Assembly: GCA_048213135.1 (NCBI GenBank)
Contig: PS015426.1
Coordinates: 1 to 40,058, forward strand
DNA from: Reclinomonas americana ATCC 50394
Taxonomy: Eukaryota > Jakobida > Jakobea > Jakobida
Direction: 5' to 3'
DNA length: 40,058 nucleotides
The translations under genes and the position numbers were made by a program. The number at the start of each line of letters is the position of its first letter. Position 1 is the first letter of the stretch. Positions 11,061 through 21,700 of the stretch are shown one piece after another. The notes beneath the pieces were generated by a model. The model saw only the letters and a program-made list of their open reading frames with translations, ran no database searches and had not been told where the DNA came from.

Positions 11061-11220
11061 GGCCAAAGGTCTCTTGATATTTGAGCAACCATAGGCGCTC
11101 ATCTGCTGCCCCACTTTTACTGCCCCCTCATGTCCACGTCGCAACGGAGCTTGTCCATGATAACACGAGGGAAAAGTTGCATGACTTGTCCTGCTTCTCC
11201 TTATTTGCTTCAATCACCTC

Positions 11221-11662
11221 ATGTTGCGAGCTCACCACGCACTCGCCCTGTGTGTGGCCCTCCTCCTGTGCCTCGCCACTTGCTCCCTCGCGCAGCACAT
11301 TGACGATGATCCAGGTGAGAGGAGAATGCAATGTCTCTTCACTTGTCTTCTCTCATATGATCGCCTCTCCACGCGCACTCTGTTGCTCTGTCTCGTCTCT
11401 CCTCTTTGCATATATTCTTCTTCTTCTCCTCCTCGTCCTCCTTCTCCTCCTCCTCCTCCTCCTTCTTCTTCTTCTTCTTCTTCTTCTTCTTCTTCTTCTT
11501 CTTCTTCTTCTTCTTCTTCTTCTTCTTCTTCTTCTTCTTCGTTCTTCTTCTTCTTCTTCTTCTTCTTCTCTCTCTCGTACGTACGACACACGACGACGAG
11601 AGANNNNNNNNNNNNNNNNNNNNTCTCTCTCTCTCTCTCGTCGTCTCTCGTCTCTCTCTCTC

Positions 11663-11747
<85 letters not shown>

Positions 11748-13487
11748 TCTTCTTCTTCTCTCCTCTTCTTCTTTATCTTCTTCTTCTTCTTCTCTCGTGT
11801 TCTTCTTCTTCCTCTTCTTCTGCTTCTCCTTCTTCTTCTTCTTCTTCTCCTTCTCCTTCTTCTCCTTCTCCTTCTTCTTGTTCTTCTTGTTCTCCTCATC
11901 GTGGTTCTCCTCCTCCTCCTCCTCCTCCTCCTCCTTCAGTTGTCTCCTCCTCGCACCTCTCACGTCTCCCCCTCCCTCAGATCAACAACTGGTGACCGAC
12001 CACGTGGCCAAGAACGCCCAAGCCACCTATCGCATGCCACAAGGCCAGCTCAAGTACCCCTATCAAGTCCCTGCCGGTCCATACGACCAGTTACTTCTCC
12101 CCCTTCTCTCCCTTCACTCCTCTTCTCCTACTCTCCTCTCCTGCTCACCTCATCTCTCTCGCTTGGCAGACTGTGGGACTGGGATAGCGTGTTCCTCGGC
12201 ATCGCCACTCTTCCCTTCGGCAGCAACACCTACTTCCAGGGCTCGATGATGAACTTTCTCAGTCACACCAATGTCACCAATGGCGAGCTGCAGGGGTGTC
12301 TCACGCCGAGCGGAGGCACCGGTGTGCTGCAGCACGCCAAGCCGATCATCATTCAGGGCGCGTACCTCGCGGCCAAGGCCAACAACGGGAACTTTGCGGC
12401 CTTTGCGCAGTTCCGCGCGCAGATGGAGGCCCTGCTGCAGTACTGGGAGGAGCCGGGGCGTCGCTTCGACCCCGCCACCGGCCTCCACATGTGGTATGAT
12501 CAGCTAGAGACGGGCGCCGACGACCTGGTGCTCTCCGAGTGCCCCTCGCACTACTCGCCGTGCTGGAACGAGAAGCGCGATGCGTACACGCTCGCGTCGC
12601 CCGACCTCATGGTGTTCCTCTTTCGTGAGCACGCCGCCTACGCGCTCTTCTTGGCGCACTGGGGTGCGGAGGAGGAGGCAGTGGAGAAGCATGTGCGCAA
12701 GATGGAGCAGCTGCGCGATGCCACCGACAAGTATCTGTGGCAGTGGGAGGACGCGGCGCACACGGTGGGCTGGTATGGCGCGTGGAACGTGAGCGCCATG
12801 TCGCCGATTCGCAATCGCACGTATCAGATGGCGTGGCCGTTGTGGGCGGGAATGCAGGTGAGAGAAAGGAGAAGGGTGGTGAGAGGGAAGAGAGGGAAAG
12901 GGGGGAGGGAAATGGGGAAAAGGAAAGAGGACAGGGAAACGAACATGGCTCTCTCTTCCGCTGTACTCTGCGTCTTGCGCTGCCTTCTCTCCGCCGTCCT
13001 TATTTCTTTTTATCCTCGCTACTGTCGTACTGCCTGCAAGTCGTCTCTTATGTTCGCTTCTCTTGACTTCTTTATTTGTCGTTCTCGTTGTCTCTCCCGT
13101 TCTCATTCTCTTTTGTTACTTGCATTCTTCTTGCTGTCTCTCTGTCGTTCTGAGAGAGGCACTCACTGGGCAGGCAGAAGGCGACATGCATGTCTCGCGC
13201 TTGCGGATATTCGATGCGCGTGTTTACTTCTTTTGTGTGCAGTAGTGGCATTTCAATCGCTTTCTTCTTGTTGATTTTCTCCCTGCTTCTTGCATTCTTT
13301 CTTTCGCTTGCGTCCCACGTTGCTTCTTTCTCACTGTCATTCTTCCTCTCTGTTTTATTTTGTGGCATTCGTTCTCATTCCCTTGCTCGTGCATGCGTTC
13401 TTTCTTTCCTCTCTCGTGCACATGCGTCTTTCTGTGCCTTTGATGTCCGCTCATTCTCTTGCTCCGACATTCTTTCACTCTGCCTCT

Positions 13488-13520
<33 letters not shown>

Positions 13521-14151
13521 GTCTTCCTTCCTCTCTGCTTTCTTTGCTCCTTCGTCCTTCCTTCTTCCTGCCTTCCTGTATTCTTGACTTTCACTCTTAT
13601 CCTCTCTCCCTCCCCTACTCCCTCTACTCTCTCTCTCTCTCTCTCGCCCTCTCCTTTCTCTTCCCCTCTCCTTTCTCTCCCCTCCCTCATCCTTCTCCCC
13701 CTCCCCCTCCCCCTTCTCCCTCCCCCTTTCCCTTTTTTTTTCGCAGACCTCCCCCGCCCAATCCACCGCCGCGCTCACCGCGCTCCTCGCCCCCGACATG
13801 CTCTCGGCGTACGGCATCCGCTCCACCTCCCGCGACGACCCGCGCTACACCAACGAGAACGTGATTGTGCCGTACTCGAACTGGCGCGGCCCGATCTGGA
13901 TCAACGTGCAGACCATCATGGCCAACACGCTGGTGGCGCTCGGACGCCAATCGGAGGCCGTCGAGCTGGCCAACGCCACCGTCAAGGTGCTGGCCGACGA
14001 CTTGCGCCGCACGCAGGCGTGGCACGAGTGTTACGACGCGGAGAACGGCAATGGGTTGGCGGCGCCCGGGTTCCTCTCGTGGAACACGCTGGGAGCGACT
14101 CTGAAGGCCAATGTGCAGAACCACATTGACCCGTTGGCGCTGCTGCCGTAA
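11221..14151 (+). CDS. Secreted glycoside hydrolase, GH63/GH37-type (alpha/alpha)6 toroid
   Basis: Exons 11221-11314, 11981-12089, 12170-12857 and 13747-14151 (TAA) join in phase and give 431 residues. Residues 1 to about 24 form a signal peptide (hydrophobic LALCVALLLCLATC ending in SLA), so the enzyme should enter the secretory route. The catalytic fold is marked by YDQLWDWDSVFLG near the N-terminus, MWYDQLETGADDL mid-way, WRGPIWINVQTIM, and an acidic ECYDAENG near the C-terminus. This set and the length resemble mannosylglycerate hydrolase-like GH63 enzymes, with trehalase (GH37) as the nearest alternative; the substrate is therefore probably a small alpha-linked glucoside or mannoside. 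N-glycosylation-type sites (NVT, NVS, NRT) fit secretion. Intron 1 carries long TTC/CT runs and a gap. Confidence 0.85.
11315..11980. repeat. TTC/CT microsatellites in hydrolase intron 1, with a gap
   Basis: The intron is almost entirely pyrimidine on the sense strand: (TTC)n at about 11463-11570, (CT)n at about 11624-11742, then mixed TTC/TCC to the acceptor at 11980. A 20-N placeholder sits at 11604-11623. Confidence 0.9.
11604..11623. other. Assembly gap (20 N placeholder)
   Basis: Exactly 20 N inside a CT/TTC microsatellite. Confidence 0.99.
12858..13746. repeat. Hydrolase intron 3: GA-rich start, long CT-rich remainder
   Basis: GA-rich for about 90 bases after GTGAGA, then about 790 bases of CT-rich sequence with TTCTTT, CATTC and (CT)n words, ending in eight T and CGCAG. 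Long open frames here are low-complexity artefacts. Confidence 0.75.
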
Positions 14152-14412
14152 AGAATGGGGACAAGGATGGGGTGATGTAATGAATGTGCAAGAAGCATGT
14201 ACACTTGTTTTGTTACTATACTGCATTTTTCCCCCCACCCACCCTCTTTTTTTGTTGCATTGTGTCACTTTTTCCCTCTCCTTTCTCCTCCTTTCTCTTA
14301 TCACACACAACCCACACAGCTGGCGACACAAACGCACCGACTGTGGGCCTACACAGCTGACGACAATGGTATTTTTCTGCTCCCCCCCAAAAAAGTGGAA
14401 AAAATGAGTAAC
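14152..14412. other. Convergent intergenic region
   Basis: 261 bases between the stop of the hydrolase gene and the stop of the minus-strand secreted-protein gene. CT/T-rich in the middle. No feature is recognised. Confidence 0.6.
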
Positions 14413-16073
14413 CTATCGCAGGTACTGTTGGGGTGACGCCCACCTGTTGAGACACGAGAGTGGGTGAGTGAGTGAACGGGTGGCAGAGTGAAGAGGGAGC
14501 ACTTGCGCAGGCTGGCACGCACCAGTTGCAATCGGTCTGTGTCCTCGATACAAAATCGCTGCACTCCTCGGACTTGCCGTTCATCGTGTGGCAGCATCGA
14601 TGGCAGCGCTTGAGGCACTTGGCTCGCCAGTCGCGGCAGCGGAGACTGCAGAGATGGAGGGTGAGTGACTGGTGCAGAACTGAAAGAGTGAGAAATGAAT
14701 CAACACGCACCCCATGCGGTCCAGCTTGAACTCCGGAGGGCTCTTGGCACACTGCACAGCGAGACAGCATTCTCTTTAGCGTCGACGAAACACGAGACAG
14801 GCTTTGCGTACAAGCACACACACCATCTCAAATGCCCACTCCTTGTTCCTGTCGCGGCAGTGCGACATGCACGAGTTGCGGGCCTCTTGCTGAGCCTCGT
14901 CGGTCAGCGTCTCTGCGATTCACATGTCAGCGTCTCGTCAACGCGGGTATGTGTGCGCGTGCAGACGTAACTAAACACTTCCGCGATGCGCTCGCTGTCG
15001 CCACCATTCATGCCGTCCTGGTTTGCGGCCGCGGCAGCTTGGAGGGCGTCTCGACGTGCGCGGATGATCTGCGACACCAAGTGAGAAGCCGTGCCAACAC
15101 CTCCCGTGGCTTGAAGAACGTCTCACAACGCACCGCGCTATCGTCAGCCGCCAGCTTGGCCGAGGAGCCGGCCTCCCAAATCTTCATCAGATCGGCCTTA
15201 TTCTCCTTGGTGCGCTTCTTGACCTCCTCGCTGGCCATACGAATGTTGCGCTCCACCTCCTCCGTGCTGAGCGCCGCTGAGTCATCCTGTGCGGCCATCG
15301 TGCGCTGCTGCTGCTGCGCAGACGGCGGCGGTGGCGGCGGAGGCGGCGGCGGCGGCGAAGCATTGTTGCTGACTGGCGGACGCGGAGCACCGGCGTTCAT
15401 CGTGTTCTGCTGCGTTCGCGGTGCCTGCGGCGACTCTTGCGGGGGAGCCCGGCGAGGCGGCTGCGGTGGCGCCTGCTGCTGCGGCTTCACCGGTGGCGGT
15501 GGCGGCGGTGCCTGTGCAGCGCGCTGCAAAAAGAGACCACACACACACAGTAAGGCTCAAGTCGCACAACAAACGAACGACCTCGTCTCTTCTTGCGCAC
15601 CTGCGGAGGAGCCGGCGGCTTGGCCTGCGGTGGCTGCGGCGGGGCCTGCGCGCCCTTGTACGCCTGCTGCGGAATGTTAGGGTTGCGCATGGGCGGTGCC
15701 TGCGGGATGTTGTGTCGCTGCTGCTGCGGCGGAGGCGGTGCCTGCTGCTGCTGCTGTCGCGATGGTGGTGGTGGCTGATATCCTCGGTTGTTGGTGGGTG
15801 GCGCTTGTGCGCGTGGCGGTGGAACAGGCGCTCGCACATTGTTCATGGCTCGCTGCTGCGCATCACCACACACACAGACAACGAATGACATGAGCTTGTG
15901 CGCGTGACACGACTCGCTCTCTTCCAAAGGAGTCGCACCTGGCGAGCCATGGCTTCTGCGGCTGCGGAGGTGCGTGCGGGTGCTCCATACGCTGCTCCAC
16001 ACAGTGCGAGGAGCAACACGAGCAACAGCACAGGCGACAGCTGCAGCGCCCATCGATCGTGGCGCACTCGCAT
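14413..16073 (-). CDS. Secreted Pro/Gln-rich protein with Cys-rich C-terminal domain
   Basis: Eight exons join in phase: 15939-16073, 15601-15855, 15134-15523, 14972-15068, 14824-14912, 14711-14751, 14523-14645 and 14413-14443 (TAG). They give 386 residues. A signal peptide occupies about residues 1-31 (LLLVLLLALCGAAYG, then APA). Residues 45 to about 210 are dominated by Pro, Gln and Ala with runs such as QQQQQAPPPPQQQ and an 11-proline tract. A charged helical segment follows (STEEVERNIRMASEEVKKR). The last 80 residues contain ten cysteines (pattern includes CRDWRAKC, KRCHRCC), suggesting a disulfide-bonded domain. No known family is recognised. The layout resembles extracellular matrix, cell-wall or cyst-wall proteins, but that is inference. 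The last exon is only 31 bases and least certain. Confidence 0.75.
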
Positions 16074-16501
16074 TCTAACAGACGCGCTCTCTTGCTTGCT
16101 CTCTGTGTGTGTGTGCGGAGCACAGTCAGAGAGTGTGTCGTGCGACAGAGTGATGATACCACTACGCATGGATGAAACAGCCGTTGCACGCTCTCACTCA
16201 CACGCACGCACACAGGCACACACATTGTTCGCGCGTGTGTGTGTGTGTGTGTCGCTGTCTCACTCACCGATCACAGTGTACGTGTTGCGCTGAGAAGAAG
16301 AACAAACCAAAGTACTCTGTGTCTGCCTTGTGGTGCGTACGTGTGTGTATCTGTGCGGGGCACTAAACAGACAAAAAAACGCGTGCCTATGCACACAAAA
16401 GTGAATTTTGCCCCTTTTCTCGCGCGATACGAGAAAAACGTTTCAACGGTCACATTTTTCTGCTTGTATTGCCTCGTGCGTNNNNNNNNNNNNNNNNNNN
16501 N

Positions 16502-16550
<49 letters not shown>

Positions 16551-17179
16551 GGGGGTGTGGGAGGGCAGAAGGAGGAGGGAGAACTGCAGGATGCATGCAT
16601 TTCGGAACAGGCATTGCTTGTTCGTGTTCTCAAAGTGTGTGTGTGTGAGAGAGAGAGAGGAGGAAAGACAGCAAGGAAGGGAGACAAGAGCATAGAGAGA
16701 TAGCAGGAGAACAAGAGTGACTTGTATGAGGGATGTGTCTCTATTCGAGTGAGTGAGAGGAGGGTGAGAGAGAGAGAGACGGGAAGGATGGGAGGAAAAG
16801 AGAGACAAAGAGAAACACAGCACGAGGTACCTGATATGAGGGATGTGTCTCTGTATTCGAGTTAGAGAGAATGAGTGAGAGAGAGAGACACGGAGGGAGC
16901 AAGGGAGAGAAAGAGACATGCAAGAAAGGCAAAGGAAGAATAGGAACAAGAAGTGACTGTGAGGGACGCTGTTTGAGATATAGAGAACGACAGGGAGAGA
17001 GGGAGCACTGAATGCATGTACGACTGCTAGGAGCATGCAAGTCGAGAAGGTGCATACAACGAGAGAGGAGAGACTTTGGGAACTCAGACAGAAGAAGAGA
17101 GGAACAAGGGAGTGAGAGCGCGCGCTTGTGCTCCCCAGTTTCCTGTCTCTTTGTCTTGCATGTCGTCGACCTTTCCGAG
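16074..17179. repeat. Intergenic region: CA/GT runs, (GA)n, ~115-bp copies and a gap
   Basis: Upstream of two divergent genes. It contains CA/TG dinucleotide runs (16190-16260), a 20-N gap, (GA)n at 16502-16550, and a degenerate repeat with TATGAGGGATGTGTCT at 16725 and 16835 and a decayed copy near 16958. No gene is recognised. It should contain the promoters of both flanking genes. Confidence 0.6.
16482..16501. other. Assembly gap (20 N placeholder)
   Basis: Exactly 20 N next to a long (GA)n run. Confidence 0.99.
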
Positions 17180-18770
17180 AGTGAGTTGGAAGGTGGCACA
17201 GAAGACAGAGAGAACTGTTGTTCGTAGCCTGCAGAAAGACGCATCTCATTCACCCCTTNNNNNNNNNNNNNNNNNNNNCCCCTTTGCCTTTTTCAGTGGC
17301 CACCGCCGTCACCCAAGTCGAGGAAGAACGACGCCTTCCGCTGGCACCACCGCGCGGCAAAGTCGGCCGCGGACCCGACATTCTCACGCAGTTCAGCTCT
17401 GAGATCACGGGCGGCATTGTGCGGCAGTCGGCCCTCAGCTACCTCGGCCCACACGAGTCGTTCACCACAGAGACACTACAGGCGGGTCTCCTCATTGTGG
17501 CACATCCGCGTCGCGATGTGCGGCGGCGCTTCATTGATCGCGTGTGTCAGGCGGCACTGGAGAAGAGTGCGCTGGTGTATGCGATTGCGCCGAGTGGAAG
17601 CGCGTCGGTGCGCACGCCGGGGGTGTACCAGCTGCGCACGCATCCGACGCTGAGCAGGCGCGCTATTCTCAGTGCGCTGCTGCGGCACGGAGCGCACTTG
17701 TTGGTGTTTGGCACGATTAGCAATCGCGAGGATATCATGCAGCTGACCGAGGCTGTGTACACGGTATGATGGGCAACTGAGCGAGAGAGAGAGAGAGAGA
17801 GAGGAGGGAGGGGAGGAGGAGGAGGAGGGAGGAGGGAGGGAAGGGGAAGAGGAGAAGAGAGAGACGGTGAATTAAGAGGAGAGAGAATGCTGTAGAAGTG
17901 GGCAGCAGTGGCGGCGAAGACGACTAGGAGATGACAGAGAGACAGACAGACAGACAGACGGACAGACAAAAACGACAGAGACAGAGAGACTGCGAGAGAG
18001 GGAGGCCTCTCTCTCTCACTCTCTGTGTCTGTCTGCCTCTCCCTCTCTCCTTCTCCTTCTCCTTCTCCTTCTCCCCCTCCGCACCTCTGTCCCTGTCCCT
18101 CGCTCCCTTTCTCTCTCTCTCTCTCTCTTCCCTCTTTTCTCTGTCTCCTTTTGTCCCTCTACATCTCTCTATCTCTCTCCGTGTATCTGCCTCTCTCCTC
18201 TCTTTCACTCGCTTTCTCTTTCACTCTCCGCTCTTCCTCTTCCTCTCTCCCTTTCTCTCTCCATTTGTCCCTGTCCCTCGCTCCCATTCTCTCTCTCTCC
18301 CTCCCCCTCTCCCTCCCCCTCCCCCTCCCCCTCTCCCTCTCCCCTCTCACCTCTTCCTCTCCCCTCTCCNNNNNNNNNNNNNNNNNNNNTCTCCACTTTG
18401 TCCCTCGTCCCTCCGCTCCCACTTCTCTCTCTCTCCCTCCCCCTCCTCCCTCCCCTCCCCCTCCCCCTCTCCCTCTCCCTCTCACCTCTTCCTCTCCCTC
18501 TCCCTCTCCCTCTCTCCCTCTCCCTCTCCCCTTCCCTTTCCCTTCACCCTCTCCCTCTCCCTCTCTCACCCCCTGTTCGCCTCGCAGGGCTACCACTGCA
18601 TTGCGGAAATGTATGGCGAGAATGCAAACGACGTGCTCTCACGACTGGAGGCCGTTGGTGTGGATGCCAGCACGCTGCCGCAGAATCTGCGCATTGTGGT
18701 GCCGGCCGAGGGCGCGGGCGCCACTGACGAGTCGTCTTCCTCATCCACGACCGCCACCACCACGACTTGA
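17180..18770 (+). CDS. Small protein resembling a GspE/PilT-type secretion ATPase, catalytic motifs lost
   Basis: Coding exons 17297-17763 and 18588-18770 (TGA) join at ACG|GTATGA. The start is uncertain: joining 17180 (A, before a GTGAGT donor) to TG at 17297 makes an ATG split by the intron and gives 216 residues. The body aligns by eye with the C-terminal core of type II secretion/type IV pilus ATPases. AGLLIVAHPRRDVRR sits where Walker A is expected, PGVYQLRTHPTLSRRAIL where the Asp-box follow-on lies, LLRHGAHLLVFGTISNRED in place of the Walker B region (usual VGEIRD), and YTGYHCIAEMYGEN in place of the His box. The ending DVLSRLEAVGV is typical. The GKS/T lysine, the catalytic Glu and the His-box histidines are all absent, so it should not hydrolyse ATP. 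A Ser/Thr tail follows. A divergent unrelated protein is the alternative. Confidence 0.5.
17259..17278. other. Assembly gap (20 N placeholder)
   Basis: Exactly 20 N just upstream of the acceptor at 17296, within the putative first intron of the secretion-ATPase-like gene. Confidence 0.99.
17764..18587. repeat. Intron with GA-rich then CT-rich halves, gap inside
   Basis: The intron has (GA)n and GGA words to about 17930, (GACA)n near 17937-17970, then about 580 bases of CTCC/CTCTCC sequence up to the CTCGCAG acceptor. A 20-N gap lies at 18370-18389. Confidence 0.85.
18370..18389. other. Assembly gap (20 N placeholder)
   Basis: Exactly 20 N inside a CTCC-rich tract. Confidence 0.99.
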
Positions 18771-18799
18771 GCGCGCCTCGCACATTATACAATTTGTGT

Positions 18800-21700
18800 T
18801 CATTGTGGAGGCATTTGCAAACTCAGCGACACGACGGGCACTGGAGGTCGGCCGCTGCCGCCAGGCCGTGTTTGTTGCGCCGGACGATGACGTCCACTCA
18901 TTTGGCCATCGTCATCACCGTCGTCGTCATCATCGTCGTAGTAGCCGTCGCCCTGCCCGAAATATTCGTCGTCGTAGCCGCCCTTGGACGAGGGCGGTGT
19001 CAGGTACGACTCGTCGTGCATGCTGGCCACCACTTGCTGCGCGGCTGCCATGGCCGCCGCAGTCTCATTCGATTGCTGCAATTCCTCCACCGCCGCCATC
19101 AGTCTCTCCATGTCCTCCTGGAGATGATGTAAAAATACAATACACGCGTTGAGACCATCACACCCCCGCTGCCTCTCCATCCTCTCCAAGTCCGCACTGA
19201 CCTCCAGTACGCGCATTTGCTTGCGCACCAGTCGATTGTGGTTGCGGAGGCGGCGATTCTCCGACACCAGGTCGGCCACTTGAGCGCGCACTGCGCACAC
19301 GCCACACCATAGTGAGCGACAGAAGCGAGAGAAGGGAAAAATAAAAAAACACGCAACATTGCACGACTTCTTCGGTCGGCGCCGCTGCTGCTGGTGGGGC
19401 TGGAGTGTGTCCGTTCGCGAGTGCGATCCGCCGCGCAGCAGCTGGCTGCAGCGGCGGAGCGGCTGCCTCCTCGCCTCCCTGCGCATCGTCAAAGGCGGCG
19501 CGGACGGCGGCCTCCACCAGTCCACGATACTCATCGTCGTCACGCCGTTGCTTCTCCAGTCGAGCCAACTCAACACGCATCGCCACCAAGTCGTCTTCCT
19601 CGTCGCTGTGATACGCACCACTGCGGTCCATCATGCCGCCGCCACGCCCATCCTCCTCCTCGTCGTTGCCTTCCAGATCCACCAGACGGACCTCCACGAC
19701 TCGCCGCTGCTGCTGCTGCAGTGGGTTTTGCAGGGCCGGTGGGTCGCTGCGAGGACTGCCGTCCATCGAGTGCCCCTCGCTGCCGAATACGGAGCCGAGA
19801 CCCGAGTCGAACGTGTCCTGTGAGCCCGCGCGCACCAAGTACCCGCGTGACGGGAATGGTGGCGGACGGTGCTCGGTCTGAATGCGCTGCAGCCGCGGAG
19901 ACCGTTCGGGTGCCGACGAGGCCGACAGGGTGGAGGCGGAGGAGAGTCGAGGTCCGTCGGATCCCGGATGCGCCGACGGGTGGAAGGGAATGTAGTCGCG
20001 ACGACGGACACTGCATTGAGGGAGGGGGAGGAATGTGAGTCGGTGGCATTCTCACGCGGCAGGACACGTGCACGCGCAACAGTGGATCCTGCACGCGCTC
20101 TGGTGTGGCCTTGGCGGCACCCGCACTGCCACTTCCACCACCAGCAGCGGCGGCGGCGGCGGCGATCGACAATGATGACGAGGGTGGTGAGGAGCCGGCC
20201 GAGTGCGAGGTCGGTCGGCCAGTGCTGGAATTGATGGCTGGACTCGACTTGCCGCGTTGCCGCCCCGGAGTCCACGGTGATGAGGTGGCCTTGGGGACGA
20301 CTGCCGCTTGCCTACGGAGGAGAGCAGCACGCTGTGAGACTGACTGCTCATGAGGTGCGTGGCGAAGACGAGTGAGAGACGCACGTTTTCTCGCGATAAA
20401 AATGCGCCGCCTTTTCAAACGCCAACAGCCACTTGATGAGCGTGGTCACTGGCAACACGAGCTTCACCGAGGGGTTGTGGAGGTGCGCCTCGAGTCGCAC
20501 AGCCGCCTGCTTCAGGGTGCCCATTTGTGTGGTCGACAGGTCGTGCGGGCGGATGCGCAGCAGGCAGGCGCGCAGGTCCTCACGGAAGACCACAGTGCGG
20601 GCCACTGCGGGGGAGGGGGAAGGATAAGGGGGAAGGAAGAGGGGAGGATTGAGAAACGGGGAAGGGAGGTGGAAGGAAGAGGGGGAAGGAAAAGGGGGAA
20701 GGAAAAGGGGAAGGAAGAGGGGGAAGGAAAAGGGGGAAGGAAAAGGGGAAGGGAGGGAGGGATGGAGGGGGAAGGGGAGGGGGAAGGGAGGGGGAAGGGA
20801 GGGGAAGTGAAATGAAAGAAACAAAACGGGGAGACGGGAGAGGATTGTCGGACGAGGATGGAGGCAGGATGGCGGAGTATCGAGGGAGGAGGATGGGGGA
20901 GAGCAAGAACGGATAGAAAAAAGAAAGAGTGAGGGAAAAGAAGGGAAGGAGAGAATGAAAACAGGGAGAGAGAGAGAGAGTGAGAAGATGAATTGAGGAC
21001 AAAAAAGGGACGGGAGGAAAATGTGTAGAAAGAAGAAAGGAACAAGTAGGGGGGAGCCATACGAGATAAGATACATAGAGAACGGAGAAGTAACGAGGAA
21101 GAAAAAGAAGAGAGGGAGAAGGGAGAGAGAACAGGATAATAACATAGGGACGGGAGGATGAGAGCAAGAAGAGATGAAAAAATGGAGGAAAACGTAGGAA
21201 GTGGCAATGAGGGGGAACACGGAAGGAGGAAGAAGGAAGGACGGAGAGAACTCATGAAAACGCAGAGAGAAGATTGAGAGCACGAGAAGAGACAAACACA
21301 GATCAGCCCACTCACCCGTCCACGATTTCGGCGGCGTCTCGCTCAACAGCGAGCACAGGCAGTCAAGAATCAGCGGCAGATCGGTAGGCGGGTGCGTAAA
21401 ACCGCGCAGCTGCCGGACTTGGTAGTCGGTGAGCTCGCGCAAAATATTGCTGTGTGGGTAACAGGTGAGAATGCCGTGGCAATTGACTCACGCGGCTATC
21501 TTGTGTGCCGCAACTCGGAAACCTCCAGCATGCGATCGAGACCCTGCTTCAGCTTGCCGCTCAGCGGACCGTTTGGTGCTGCATTACGGTTTCATCAGTC
21601 AATGCATTTTCCTCAAACACCGAAGGGGAGGGCGGAAAACCAAACTGTCGACGGGCACCGGCTGCGGAACACAGATGCTGGACGTCGGGGATGAATCTGC

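Noticed and set aside
11406-13274. A 622-codon open frame over the hydrolase region
   Set aside because: It begins in TTC/CT microsatellites and a gap, includes the true exon 12170-12857, and then runs on past the donor at 12857. The first and last parts are intron low-complexity.
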